A program made the translations under genes and the position numbers. 64,000 nt of DNA from positions 1 through 64,000 of the forward strand of contig NZ_JAKNQY010000031.1 in assembly GCF_024494355.1 (NCBI RefSeq). Direction: 5' to 3'. Each line of letters opens with the position of its first letter. The stretch's first letter is position 1. Below are positions 34,920 to 43,965 of the stretch, piece by piece. Under the pieces are notes generated by a model, which saw nothing but the letters and a program-made list of their open reading frames with translations, had not been told where the DNA came from and ran no database searches. Source of the stretch: Pseudomonas sp. Q11 (GTDB lineage Bacteria > Pseudomonadota > Gammaproteobacteria > Pseudomonadales > Pseudomonadaceae).

Positions 34920-35723
34920 TTACTCGCCGATAAACACGGCCGCACGCTTGCTGTGAAACGCTTCAACGCCTTCCTTGAAGTCCTTGGAGCTACGCAGACG
35001 GCTGTAGCAGTGACCTTCCATTTCGATCGCGACGGTCAGCGGTGCATCTTCGTTGTCGTTGATCAGTTTTTTCGCCGTGCGTTGGGCCAGCGGCGAGAAG
35101 CGACGCAGTTCGTCGACCAACGCATCGACGGTGCTTTCCAATTCGGTGTCTGGCACGACCTCGGTCGCGATACCCCAGGCATAGGCCTGGTCGCCCGTGA
35201 TGCGTTTGGCGCGCATCACCATGTGCTTGGTGCGGGTGATGCCGATGATTTTCTGCAGACGCGCGGAGCCACCCGAGCCTGGGATCTGGCCCAGGTTCTG
35301 CTCAGGCAGGGCGTAGCGAGTGGTTTGCGAAGCGATGCGGAAATCGCAGGCCAGGGACAGTTCGAAGCCGACGCCGAAGGTGTAACCACGGTTGGCAACG
35401 ATCACCGGTTTTTCGCAACGTGCCGGTGCCGCCACGTTCCAGGCCAGCTTTGAAACGTGCTCTGGCGACGCCTCGAGGAAACCCTTGATGTCGCCGCCGC
35501 TGGAGAAATGTTCACCCACCGAGCGCAGCACGATGACGCGCACATCGTTGTGTGCATCGAGGGCTTCGAAGACCAGACGCAGTTGATCGCGCTGCCCCAT
35601 GGAAATGACGTTCAACGGCGCCCGGTTGAGGATGATGTCAGCGCGCTCGCGAGACACATCAACGTCAACCTGGAAGCCATCGAACTGGGTGTCGAGAAAT
35701 TTCTGGATCGCTTGTTGTTGCAT
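34920..35723 (-). CDS. hmfE: Crotonase family protein, probable 2-oxoglutaroyl-CoA hydrolase HmfE
   Basis: A 267-residue enoyl-CoA hydratase/isomerase-fold enzyme. The oxyanion-hole segments are HFSSGGDIKGF and RGYTFGVGFELSLACD, followed by EQNLGQIPGSGGSARL. In the furoate pathway of Cupriavidus basilensis HMF14 the equivalent gene follows the CoA ligase and is proposed to act on the ring-opened CoA ester, ending in 2-oxoglutarate. Gene order here is the same, which is the main reason for the name. The fold is certain; the reaction is inferred from context. Confidence 0.7.
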   Translation of the reverse strand: MQQQAIQKFLDTQFDGFQVDVDVSRERADIILNRAPLNVISMGQRDQLRLVFEALDAHNDVRVIVLRSVGEHFSSGGDIKGFLEASPEHVSKLAWNVAAPARCEKPVIVANRGYTFGVGFELSLACDFRIASQTTRYALPEQNLGQIPGSGGSARLQKIIGITRTKHMVMRAKRITGDQAYAWGIATEVVPDTELESTVDALVDELRRFSPLAQRTAKKLINDNEDAPLTVAIEMEGHCYSRLRSSKDFKEGVEAFHSKRAAVFIGE

Positions 35724-35742
35724 GGGAATGTCCTCTGGATGA

Positions 35743-37281
35743 TTAGCTGATGGCCTTCAAGGCCTGTTCCTGGAATTGGGCCAGCAGCACGCGCCGCAGC
35801 ACCTTGCCCACTGGAGATTTGGGAACCTGGTCGATGAACTGGTAACGCCGTGGCCGCTTGAATTTGGCCAGGCCCGAAGCGATGCAATGGGCATCAAGGT
35901 CGCCTTCCGAGACCTCGGCGCGCAGCTTGATAAACGCGGCAATAATCTTGCCCCATTGCTCGTCGGGCAGACCGACCACCACCACCTCTTCCACCGCCGG
36001 GTGCAGAGAGAGCATGTTTTCGATTTCTGCCGGGCTGACGTTTTCGCCGCCGGTGATGATCAAGTCATCGACACGCCCCGTGACGAACAGATCGCCCTCC
36101 AGATCGAAGTAGCCGATGTCACCGGTGAAATACCATCCGTCACGCAACGCCTTGGCGGTCGCTTCAGGGCGGTTCAGGTAACCTTCGAACGCCTCGTCAC
36201 TCGCCAGGTCGGCGATGATCTGGCCCTCCTCCAATGGGTTTACCTGCACGTCGGCCGTTTCAGCATCGATCGGCACCACGCGCACGCGCTGGTTCATTGC
36301 ACTGCGCCCTGACGAACCGGGTTTGCGGCTGGCTTGCTGGTCGATGGTGAAGGTGTAGATCTCCGAGCTGCCGTAATGATTGACGAACAACTGCGGCTGG
36401 AACGCCTGCTCGACGCGACGCATCAAACCGTCGCTCATCGGCGCACCGGCAAAGCCGATTTTCTCCACACTGGCTACTCGCTCACGGGCAAAGGCCGGGT
36501 GTTCGATGAGCATGTGGTAGAGCGTCGGCACCAAGTACAGATTGCTGACCTTTTCCCGCTCGATGGCCTGCAGCGTGGCTTCCACGTCAAACTTCGGCAC
36601 ACAGACGAAATGTCCGTCGATCAGCGCCATGGACAGCAGCGATCGCACGCCCATGGTGTGGTAAAGCGGCATGACACCTAGCGTGCACTCGTTCTGGCGG
36701 TAGAGGTTTTGCGCTACGTGGGCAACCGCCGCGGCGCGCTCACAACGGTGCCGACGGGGCACGCCCTTGGGCTTGCTGGTGGTTCCGGAGGTGTACAGCA
36801 ACAGTGAAATGTCTTCGGCGTCGGCCTGCAAAATGATGCCGGAGGGGGTCTGCGAACACAGTTCCTCGAAACTCAGGTCGGTGTTGGCGGCACGGAGTCC
36901 GGCGGCGATCCGTGGCAGCCTTGTGGCGGCGCTGCAACCGGCCACGACAGTCACGGTAGCGTCGTCGTAAGCCACCGCACGGATTTGCGCATCTTCGATG
37001 CAGTAGCCCAGTTCATCGGCAGTCGAACGCCAGTTCAACGGGGTCATGACGATGCCCGCAAACTGACAGGCCCAATGCAGGGTTGCCATCTGCCAGCGGT
37101 TTTGCATCGCTACCAGCAGTCGATCACCGCGTTGCAGCCCGAGGCATTGCAAGCCCCAAGCGGCGCTCTGGATATCAACGAACCAGTCTTCATAGGTTTT
37201 CTTCAACGCACCGTCACTGACCGCCACGGCGTGCGGTCGGCGTTCAACGGCAGCGAGGAAACTGCGTCCGAGATCGAACAT
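35743..37281 (-). CDS. hmfD: Acyl/aryl-CoA ligase, probable 2-furoyl-CoA synthetase HmfD
   Basis: A 512-residue ANL-superfamily adenylating enzyme. Signature YTSGTTSKPKG (P-loop), NHYGSSEIY, YFTGDIGYFD and the C-terminal PKSPVGKVLRR with the catalytic Lys are all present. It activates a carboxylic acid with ATP and CoA. Start ATG 37281 lies five bases after the 2Fe-2S subunit stop; the longer frame upstream is a shadow of that gene. Position between the hydroxylase subunits and the crotonase matches hmfD, and its product would be the hydroxylase substrate. Confidence 0.75.
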   Translation of the reverse strand: MFDLGRSFLAAVERRPHAVAVSDGALKKTYEDWFVDIQSAAWGLQCLGLQRGDRLLVAMQNRWQMATLHWACQFAGIVMTPLNWRSTADELGYCIEDAQIRAVAYDDATVTVVAGCSAATRLPRIAAGLRAANTDLSFEELCSQTPSGIILQADAEDISLLLYTSGTTSKPKGVPRRHRCERAAAVAHVAQNLYRQNECTLGVMPLYHTMGVRSLLSMALIDGHFVCVPKFDVEATLQAIEREKVSNLYLVPTLYHMLIEHPAFARERVASVEKIGFAGAPMSDGLMRRVEQAFQPQLFVNHYGSSEIYTFTIDQQASRKPGSSGRSAMNQRVRVVPIDAETADVQVNPLEEGQIIADLASDEAFEGYLNRPEATAKALRDGWYFTGDIGYFDLEGDLFVTGRVDDLIITGGENVSPAEIENMLSLHPAVEEVVVVGLPDEQWGKIIAAFIKLRAEVSEGDLDAHCIASGLAKFKRPRRYQFIDQVPKSPVGKVLRRVLLAQFQEQALKAIS

Positions 37282-37286
37282 TTTTG

Positions 37287-37787
37287 TTATACCCCTTTGT
37301 TCGTTTGGCGCTGGGCAGCGACTTCGAGCACGGCCTGGACGATGCCGGTGTAGCCGGTGCAGCGACATAGATGCCCCGAAAGCATGTCGCGTACCTGGGT
37401 CTCGTCCGGGTTGGGTACCCGTTCGAGGAAATCCACGCAGGACATGAGAATGCCCGCAGTGCAAAAGCCGCACTGCAAGGCGTGATGACGACGAAAAGCT
37501 TGTTGCAGGTCGCTCAGCGTGTCGTCGTCAGCCAGGGACTCGACAGTCTCGATACGCCGCTGGTGCCCCTGTACCGCTAGCATCAGGCAGGAACGCATGG
37601 CGACCCCGTCCACCAGCACCGTGCAGGCACCGCAGACGCCGTGTTCACATCCGACATGGACGCCGGTGGCACCGAGGTCGTGGCGCAGGAAGTCGCAGAG
37701 TTGGGTCCGCGGTTCAGCCAGGGCTTCACGGGAGCGGCCATTGAGTTCCAGGCGAATCGCAAAGGTTTGGTCGGCAGTTACACGCAT
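37287..37787 (-). CDS. hmfC: 2Fe-2S subunit of molybdenum hydroxylase, probable 2-furoyl-CoA dehydrogenase HmfC
   Basis: A 166-residue iron-sulfur subunit of the xanthine-dehydrogenase family. The plant-type 2Fe-2S cluster motif is CEHGVCGACTVLVDG with a further Cys downstream. The second cluster is bound by CGFCTAG and CRCTGY. It passes electrons from the molybdenum centre to the FAD subunit. It is the third gene of a tightly packed three-subunit set, two bases after the FAD subunit stop. Confidence 0.85.
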   Translation of the reverse strand: MRVTADQTFAIRLELNGRSREALAEPRTQLCDFLRHDLGATGVHVGCEHGVCGACTVLVDGVAMRSCLMLAVQGHQRRIETVESLADDDTLSDLQQAFRRHHALQCGFCTAGILMSCVDFLERVPNPDETQVRDMLSGHLCRCTGYTGIVQAVLEVAAQRQTNKGV

Positions 37788-37789
37788 GT

Positions 37790-38596
37790 TCAGACTCCTT
37801 CAATCAGCTGATGACCCAGCTCGCGAATCAGTTGGCGGCGATAGGCAGCGCTGGCGTGCACGTCGTCCTGTGCATCAAGCGACCAGGCGGTTTGATTGAG
37901 CGCGTCCGGCAACGCCGCACCGCGAGGCAGGCTGCGACGTTGCGGACGGTCGGCGACCCCGCCGATGCCAAGTTCGACCTGGTCCGCGCCAATGGCCGCG
38001 GCCAGGGAGACAATTGCAAAGTCGCCGTGGCGCATGGCGATTTCGCGGAAGCGATAAGTGATGCCTTCGCGCTTGAGCGGAAAACGCACCTCGACAACCA
38101 GTTCATCTGCACGCTTGTCGGTGGTGAGAATGCCTTGGAAGAAGTCGGCAGCCTTGACGATGCGCTTGCCTTTTTTCGACTCCAGAACGATCTCACCGCC
38201 CAGCGTCACCAGGCACAGCGGCAACTCGGCGCTGGGGTCGGCGTGAGCCACCGAACCGCAGACCGTGCCGCGATTACGCGTCTGGAAGTGGCCGATCCAG
38301 GGCATCGCCAGTGCCAGTAAAGGCACCTCGTCCATCAGGGTCGAACGCGCCAGCAGTTGCGCCTGTCGTACCCCGGCGCCTACGGCCAGGCAATCCTTGC
38401 GCAGTTCGATATAGGCCAGTTCAGCCACATGATTGATGTCGATCAGCAACTTGGGTTGAGCCAGGCGCATGTTCAGCACCGCCATCAGCGATTGGCCACC
38501 GGCGATGATGCGAGCCTCCTGGCCGTACTCGGCGAGCAGTTCAACCACCTGACGACGAGTGTCAGCCCGAACGTAATCGAAAGCAGCCGGTTTCAT
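37790..38596 (-). CDS. hmfB: FAD subunit of molybdenum hydroxylase, probable HmfB
   Basis: A 268-residue FAD-binding subunit. Family signs are IIAGGQSLMAVLNMRLAQP near the N-terminus and RNRGTVCGSVAHADPSAELP in the middle, followed by the CoxM-type C-terminal domain. ATG 38596 overlaps the stop of the large-subunit gene by four bases, and the 2Fe-2S gene follows two bases after its own stop. The longer open frame to 38650 lies inside the large-subunit gene and was not used. Confidence 0.85.
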   Translation of the reverse strand: MKPAAFDYVRADTRRQVVELLAEYGQEARIIAGGQSLMAVLNMRLAQPKLLIDINHVAELAYIELRKDCLAVGAGVRQAQLLARSTLMDEVPLLALAMPWIGHFQTRNRGTVCGSVAHADPSAELPLCLVTLGGEIVLESKKGKRIVKAADFFQGILTTDKRADELVVEVRFPLKREGITYRFREIAMRHGDFAIVSLAAAIGADQVELGIGGVADRPQRRSLPRGAALPDALNQTAWSLDAQDDVHASAAYRRQLIRELGHQLIEGV

Positions 38597-41592
38597 TGCG
38601 CACCTCCCTTGCCAAACAGCGCGCCAAGCGAGGCCCGCATCCGCGCCCACCAGCCGGTGGAGATGGCTTGGCCGCTGACCCGTTGTGACAGGCGAGTAAA
38701 TATTTGTCCGATGATCACTTTCGAGGCCCCTTGCAGCATTCGGCCGCCGACTGCGGCGATTTTGCCGCTGACCGCCACCTGGTATTGGTATTCCAGACGC
38801 GTGTGGCCATTTTCCAGTTCGACGAAACGCACCTTGGCCTGCCCCTGGGCCGAACCCATCGAGCTGCTGCCGGAACCGGACAGACGCAATGAATGCGGAG
38901 GGTCCAGATCACTCAGGGCAACCTTGGCCTCGAAGCGCGCGCGGATCATGCCGACGCCGACGGTGACGTCTGCGCGATAACGGTTTTCACCTTCAAGCAC
39001 GAGGTCGTGACAACCGGGAATGATCGCCGCCAGCGTTTGCGGGTCGAGCAAGGTATCGAAGACCTGTTGCGGCGAAGCAGGAATCACCACCGCGTCGTTG
39101 GCCCGCAGTGCCGGTCCAGCGGCAGGTGCCGCGTCCAGGTTTTCATCGGGCTCCATGCCCGCGGGCCTTGGCGGCTCGTCAATCCCGATAAGCGTGCGTA
39201 CTTTTGATGGCGTCAGTGGCAGACGAATGTCCGAGCGACCAAGGGCGTCGGCCACCGCGTTGGCGATGCATACCGGCGTGCTCATATTGTTACCCTCGCC
39301 CACCCCCTTGGCGCCCAGTGGGGTGAATGGCGATGGCGTTTCCATGTGCAGGATCACCGGTTCGATCGCTTCCGGTGCGGTCGGCACCAGATAATCGGCG
39401 AATGTGCCAGAGAGGAAGCTGCCGTCCTCGCCATAGGCGAACTCTTCCATCAGTGCCGCGCCGAGGCCCTGGGTGAAGCCACCACGAATCTGGCCATCGA
39501 CCAGCGCCGGGTTGAGCAGGCGGCCGGCGTCATGACAGGTGACGTAGCGATCGATGTGGATCTCACCAGTCATGCGGTCGATTTCCAAACCACAGATATC
39601 GAAGACAAAGCCGTAGCACAGCGAGCTATTGACCTGGTCCTGATCGTCCGGTGCCACCAATTGCGGCGGGCTCCAGAAGGCGGTTTCGCGCAGACCGCCG
39701 CTTTCACCTTCCGGCAGCAGGCCCGGCGACCAGTGGGTCGCACCGGCAATCCGATGGAATGGCGCCACCGCCCCGCCATTGACCACGAAAATCTTGCCGC
39801 CCGCGAAACGAATATCTTCAGGACGGGCCTGCAAATGCTCGGCGGCAATCGCAGCGAGGCGATCGCGGACTTTCAGCGCCGCCTTGTAGACTGCACCGGC
39901 CACAGCACCGGCAAAGCGGCTGGAATAGTTGCCCGAGGCAATCGACCAAGCGTCCTTCTGGGTATCCAGTTCGACGTTGACCACGATGGATTCCAGCGCA
40001 ACCCCAAGCACTTCGGCGACGACCTGCGCCACGGTGGTTTGATGGCCCTGCCCTTGCGGTGCCGAGGACACGTGCACACTGACGTCACCCAAAGGGCCAA
40101 CGTTGATGGTTGCGGTTGCGACAGCGCCGTTCTTCGGACCGGCCTTGCGCCGCTCTTCGGGTGTCATCGCGGTTGTGATGTATCCCATGTTGGAAATCGA
40201 GGGTTCAATGACGGCGGCATAACCAATGCCATAGATTCGGCCTTCGGCACGCGCCTGATCACGACGTTTGAGCAACTCGTCGAGACCGCCATCAGCCGCC
40301 GCCAAGGCAATGCCAGCCTGGTAATTGCCGGAGTCGAGCAACGCACCGGCAGCCGCGCGATAAGGGAAGGCATCGGCCGGCACCAGGTTGCGGTGGATCA
40401 CGTCCAACGGATCAAGCTTCAACTGCACTGCGATGTGTTGCAGCAGCCGCTCCAGGGCGAAATACACCTGCGGTCCACCGAAACCACGGTTCAGGCCGGA
40501 AGGGGTTTTGTTGGTCAGCACCACCCGGTTACGCACTTGCAAATTGCGGATCGCGTAGGCTCCCGTCAGGTTGCCGTGCATGCGGTAAAAAGTCGCCGGT
40601 TCGGGCGCTCTCAGGTAGGCGCCACAATCGTCGATCTGGTCATAACGCAACGCGGTGATGCGGCCATCGGCTTCTACCGCCGCTTCAATTTCGGTCACCC
40701 GATTGGTGGCCGAAGAAGCTCCCTGAAGATGTTCCAGACGGTCCTCGACCCACTTCACCGGTGCACCGACCTTGCGTGACGCCAGGCCCATCATCACCAC
40801 GTATGGGAAAACCCCTTGCTTGATGCCAAAGCTGCCGCCGGAATCTTTCGGTGTGCGTAAACGCAAGCGGTTACCGGGCACATTCAGTGCCCTGGCCATG
40901 ACCGTGTGCAACGCATAAGGGCCCTGGAAATTGGCGAGCACGTCATAAATGCCGGTGGCGCGCTCGTACTGAGCCAGCACCACATAGCATTCGATGGGGG
41001 TGCAGGAACTGCGCGGAAACTTCACTTTGAGCGAGACCTTGTGCGGTGCCTGCTCGAAGGCCTGCTCCGGCTCGCCATAACGAAAGCGCCGTTCGTTGAC
41101 CACGTTGCTGCCGACTGCTTCGTGCAGGATCGGCGCCTGTTCGGCAGTGGCCAGTTCGGGATCGATGATCGGGGGCAGCGGTTCGTATTCAATGCGCACA
41201 CCTTCGATCGCGTCCTCGGCCAGATAGCGGCTCTCAGCGATCACCACGGCCACCGGCTCTCCGACATAACGCACCTTGTCCACGGCGACGCACCAGTGCT
41301 CCATCGGCTGCCGCACACCCACCGGGAACGGCAGCGCCCAGCGTTTGACATCTTCGCCGACCAGCACGCCGTGCACGCCTTTCATCAGCAGCGCACTGGA
41401 AAAATCCACCGAGGTGATTCGCGCATGAGCGTGGGGTGAACGGATGATCGCCGCATGTAACGTACCCGGAGGGATCGCAGCGTCATCGGCATAGCAGCCG
41501 AGGCCGCGCAACAATGCGGCATCCTCGACACGAGTCTGACGGGCGCCGATGTGGCCGGTCGGGCTTTCGGTAGCAGGCTGGAAACTAGTCAT
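38593..41592 (-). CDS. hmfA: Molybdopterin subunit fused to a CoxG-like domain, probable HmfA
   Basis: A 999-residue catalytic subunit of the xanthine-dehydrogenase family. Residues 1-800 are the two aldehyde-oxidase domains, with GSFGIKQGVFPYV, the cofactor-binding NRGFGGPQ and QGQGHQTTVAQV, and the catalytic Glu E766 in GAKGVGEGNN. The CO-dehydrogenase loop AYRCSFR is absent, so it is not a CO dehydrogenase. Residues from about 830 on form an extra SRPBCC domain of the CoxG type (VIPASPQQVFDTLLDP, then IIPGCHDL). It would hydroxylate C5 of 2-furoyl-CoA. First gene of the operon. Confidence 0.78.
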   Translation of the reverse strand: MTSFQPATESPTGHIGARQTRVEDAALLRGLGCYADDAAIPPGTLHAAIIRSPHAHARITSVDFSSALLMKGVHGVLVGEDVKRWALPFPVGVRQPMEHWCVAVDKVRYVGEPVAVVIAESRYLAEDAIEGVRIEYEPLPPIIDPELATAEQAPILHEAVGSNVVNERRFRYGEPEQAFEQAPHKVSLKVKFPRSSCTPIECYVVLAQYERATGIYDVLANFQGPYALHTVMARALNVPGNRLRLRTPKDSGGSFGIKQGVFPYVVMMGLASRKVGAPVKWVEDRLEHLQGASSATNRVTEIEAAVEADGRITALRYDQIDDCGAYLRAPEPATFYRMHGNLTGAYAIRNLQVRNRVVLTNKTPSGLNRGFGGPQVYFALERLLQHIAVQLKLDPLDVIHRNLVPADAFPYRAAAGALLDSGNYQAGIALAAADGGLDELLKRRDQARAEGRIYGIGYAAVIEPSISNMGYITTAMTPEERRKAGPKNGAVATATINVGPLGDVSVHVSSAPQGQGHQTTVAQVVAEVLGVALESIVVNVELDTQKDAWSIASGNYSSRFAGAVAGAVYKAALKVRDRLAAIAAEHLQARPEDIRFAGGKIFVVNGGAVAPFHRIAGATHWSPGLLPEGESGGLRETAFWSPPQLVAPDDQDQVNSSLCYGFVFDICGLEIDRMTGEIHIDRYVTCHDAGRLLNPALVDGQIRGGFTQGLGAALMEEFAYGEDGSFLSGTFADYLVPTAPEAIEPVILHMETPSPFTPLGAKGVGEGNNMSTPVCIANAVADALGRSDIRLPLTPSKVRTLIGIDEPPRPAGMEPDENLDAAPAAGPALRANDAVVIPASPQQVFDTLLDPQTLAAIIPGCHDLVLEGENRYRADVTVGVGMIRARFEAKVALSDLDPPHSLRLSGSGSSSMGSAQGQAKVRFVELENGHTRLEYQYQVAVSGKIAAVGGRMLQGASKVIIGQIFTRLSQRVSGQAISTGWWARMRASLGALFGKGGAQ

Positions 41593-41692
41593 TTTTTCGC
41601 GGCTCTTGTTGTTGTGCAGCGCGATAGCGTTAGAGCCGAGTGTGTGAGAAAGGCGCAGGGAGCGCCTTGCCTGGGGAGAGGGAGTTCTGCGC

Positions 41693-41722
41693 TGGTGTCT
41701 GAAAATTTGCCTTGGCGTCTGA
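41693..41722. promoter_or_regulatory. Candidate AraC-type operator (10-bp direct repeat, 20-bp period)
   Basis: TGGTGTCTGA at 41693-41702 and TGGCGTCTGA at 41713-41722 differ at one base and start 20 bp apart, so they face the same side of the helix. They lie 101-130 bases upstream of the hmfA start codon, in the 162-base gap behind the preceding gene. AraC proteins typically bind direct repeats of about two helical turns. I did not find the motif upstream of the MFS, xdhC or araC-type genes. Confidence 0.5.
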
Positions 41723-41754
41723 TTTTCAGGTGTGGGACCAGACAGAATTGGCGG

Positions 41755-43965
41755 TCAGGGATGGGACGCGAGCTGGCTCAGGAAAGCTTCGATTTCTGTA
41801 GAGGGCATCGGTTTGGCAAAGTAATACCCCTGAAAAATATCGCAGCGGCTGCCCTTCAGAAAAGCCACCTGAGACGCAGTTTCCACGCCTTCTGCAACCA
41901 CCGTCAGGCTGAGGTGATGGGCCATGGAAATAATGCCTTGGGTGATCGCTGCATCGTGATGGTCGGTGGCGATTTCCTGGATGAACGAGCGGTCAATCTT
42001 GATTTTGTCGATGGGCAAACGCTTGAGGTAGCTGAGGCTGGAAAAACCGGTGCCGAAATCATCGAGCGCAATTCGCACCCCCAAGGCCTTGACCCGGTGC
42101 AACGTATCGATCGCCTGTTCAACGTTATGCAGCAAGAGCGACTCGGTAATCTCCAGCTCCAACTGTCCGGCGCTAAGTCCGTGTTTGCTCAGCGCCGTCT
42201 GGATACACTCGACGAACTGGCCACGCTGGAAATGCATCGGCGAAATATTCACGGCCATCGAGATTCCTGTGACGCCCTGCTCGCCTAGCTGGCGCAGCTG
42301 CGCGCAGGCTGTATCGAGAACCCAAAGGCTCAGTGGGATGATCTGACCACTATCCTCCGCCACCGGCACAAACACCGCCGGTGAGATGAATCCTTTTTCC
42401 GGATGTTCCCAACGCAGCAACGCTTCGATCCCGACCACTCGCCCCGTGCGCGCGTCTATCTGCGGTTGATAGTGCAGCCTGAACGACTGAGTTTCGATAG
42501 CCTTTTGCAGGTCATTGCGCAGGCTCGCGTGCTCGCAAACGCGCTGATTAAGATCGCTGGTGTACCATTGGAAGTTGTTGCGGCCTTGCTGCTTGGCTTT
42601 GTACATGGCCATGTCAGCCTGCTGGATCAGCTGCATCGGCTGCTCGATGTGACCATCGCTCAGAGTGATACCGACACTTGCACTCACGTGCAGGTCCATG
42701 CCCTGGATGCAGTAGGGTTTGGCAATGCTGGCCATCAAGCGCTCGGCCACCGGTACAACGTCCTCATCACGAAGCAGGTCCGGCAGCAGCACGATAAATT
42801 CATCACCGCCCATGCGCACGATGGTATCACCAGGACGAACCTGCTGGGTCATACGCTGCGCCACCTCAATCAGCACCTGATCGCCGAAGTAGTGCCCGAT
42901 CGAATCGTTGATGGATTTGAATCCGTCCAGATCAATGCACATCACCGCCAGACGACGCTTACGCCGACGACTGATGTGACAGTCCAGAATGAGCTGGTCT
43001 TCAAGCGAAACACGGTTAAGCAAACCAGTCAGCCGATCATGGCTGGCGTTAAAGCTCAATTGGCGCTCGAAATGCTTCTGCTCGCTGATGTCCCGGGCAA
43101 TGCCAAATACCCCAACGATCTCTCCATTGACCATGATCGGCAGGTTAGAGATGTCCATGGTCAACAGTTTCTCTCCCTCATCGCGAACCCGTGCCTCGAA
43201 GCGTTGAGGCGCTCCGGCGCGGGCTGCGGAAAAATGCTGACTGACCCGTTGCAGGTCTTCTTCGAGCACCAGATGGGAAAAGTGATGGCCAATAAAATCG
43301 GTTGCGGTGTGCGGCTTTAGCTTAAGGCCTGCTGGATTCACACTCTGGATGTTGCCGGCCAGATCGAGGGCGAACACCGGGTTGGGGTTGTAAGTGAACA
43401 ATGAACGAAAACGTTGTTCGCTTTCCTCCAGACGTTGGCCGTCACGCTCATGGCGGATCGCAATGACTGCCAGTTGGGCCGCGCGGCCCAGTCGTTGAAT
43501 CTGCGCCTCATTCGGAAAGTGGGTCCGGTTCTGGTACAGGGCAAATGTACCCAACACGCTTCCTTGATGGGAGAGCAAAGGCACCGACCAGCAGGAACGC
43601 AGGTTATGCCCCAGCGCCAGGCTGCGAAAACGCTCCCAGTTTGGGTCCCGGGCGATGTCTTCGGTGACCACCAGCTCGCGCCGGAACGCTGCGGCGCCGC
43701 AGGTTCCTTCCTGTGGACCAATGGCCATTCCATGAATCGCCTCGCTGTACTCGGCCGGCAGGCTGGGCGCCGAGCCGTTCAGCAGGTGTTTACCCTCGGC
43801 ATCAGTGAGCAGGATAGAGCAGAAGGTTTCGGGGGCCTGTGCGTCGTGCATCTGGCAGATGGCGCAGAGTATTTCGCCCAGATGATGATCGGTCGCGATC
43901 ATACCGAGAATGTCACGTTGCGACTCGGGGAAGGTCTTGCTGTGAAAGCTGGGACGAGTATTCAT
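41755..43965 (-). CDS. GAF-PAS-GGDEF-EAL cyclic-di-GMP protein
   Basis: A 736-residue cytoplasmic signalling protein with no membrane segment. An N-terminal GAF domain (about residues 20-170) is followed by a PAS domain (about 180-300), a diguanylate cyclase domain with intact GGDEF at 386-390, and a phosphodiesterase domain with EALLR at 514-518 and DDFGTGFSSLSYLKRLP further on. Both motifs are intact, so it could make or break c-di-GMP depending on the sensor input. AGGAAT precedes ATG 43965. It stands alone, reading towards the hmf operon. Confidence 0.93.
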   Translation of the reverse strand: MNTRPSFHSKTFPESQRDILGMIATDHHLGEILCAICQMHDAQAPETFCSILLTDAEGKHLLNGSAPSLPAEYSEAIHGMAIGPQEGTCGAAAFRRELVVTEDIARDPNWERFRSLALGHNLRSCWSVPLLSHQGSVLGTFALYQNRTHFPNEAQIQRLGRAAQLAVIAIRHERDGQRLEESEQRFRSLFTYNPNPVFALDLAGNIQSVNPAGLKLKPHTATDFIGHHFSHLVLEEDLQRVSQHFSAARAGAPQRFEARVRDEGEKLLTMDISNLPIMVNGEIVGVFGIARDISEQKHFERQLSFNASHDRLTGLLNRVSLEDQLILDCHISRRRKRRLAVMCIDLDGFKSINDSIGHYFGDQVLIEVAQRMTQQVRPGDTIVRMGGDEFIVLLPDLLRDEDVVPVAERLMASIAKPYCIQGMDLHVSASVGITLSDGHIEQPMQLIQQADMAMYKAKQQGRNNFQWYTSDLNQRVCEHASLRNDLQKAIETQSFRLHYQPQIDARTGRVVGIEALLRWEHPEKGFISPAVFVPVAEDSGQIIPLSLWVLDTACAQLRQLGEQGVTGISMAVNISPMHFQRGQFVECIQTALSKHGLSAGQLELEITESLLLHNVEQAIDTLHRVKALGVRIALDDFGTGFSSLSYLKRLPIDKIKIDRSFIQEIATDHHDAAITQGIISMAHHLSLTVVAEGVETASQVAFLKGSRCDIFQGYYFAKPMPSTEIEAFLSQLASHP

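Noticed and set aside
39346..40779. 477-codon plus-strand frame inside hmfA
   Set aside because: Antisense shadow of the molybdenum-hydroxylase gene; composition rich in His, Gln and Arg without any domain.
38593..41592. Carbon monoxide dehydrogenase
   Set aside because: The CoxG-like domain suggests it at first, but the AYRCSFR active-site loop is absent and the neighbours are a CoA ligase and a crotonase.
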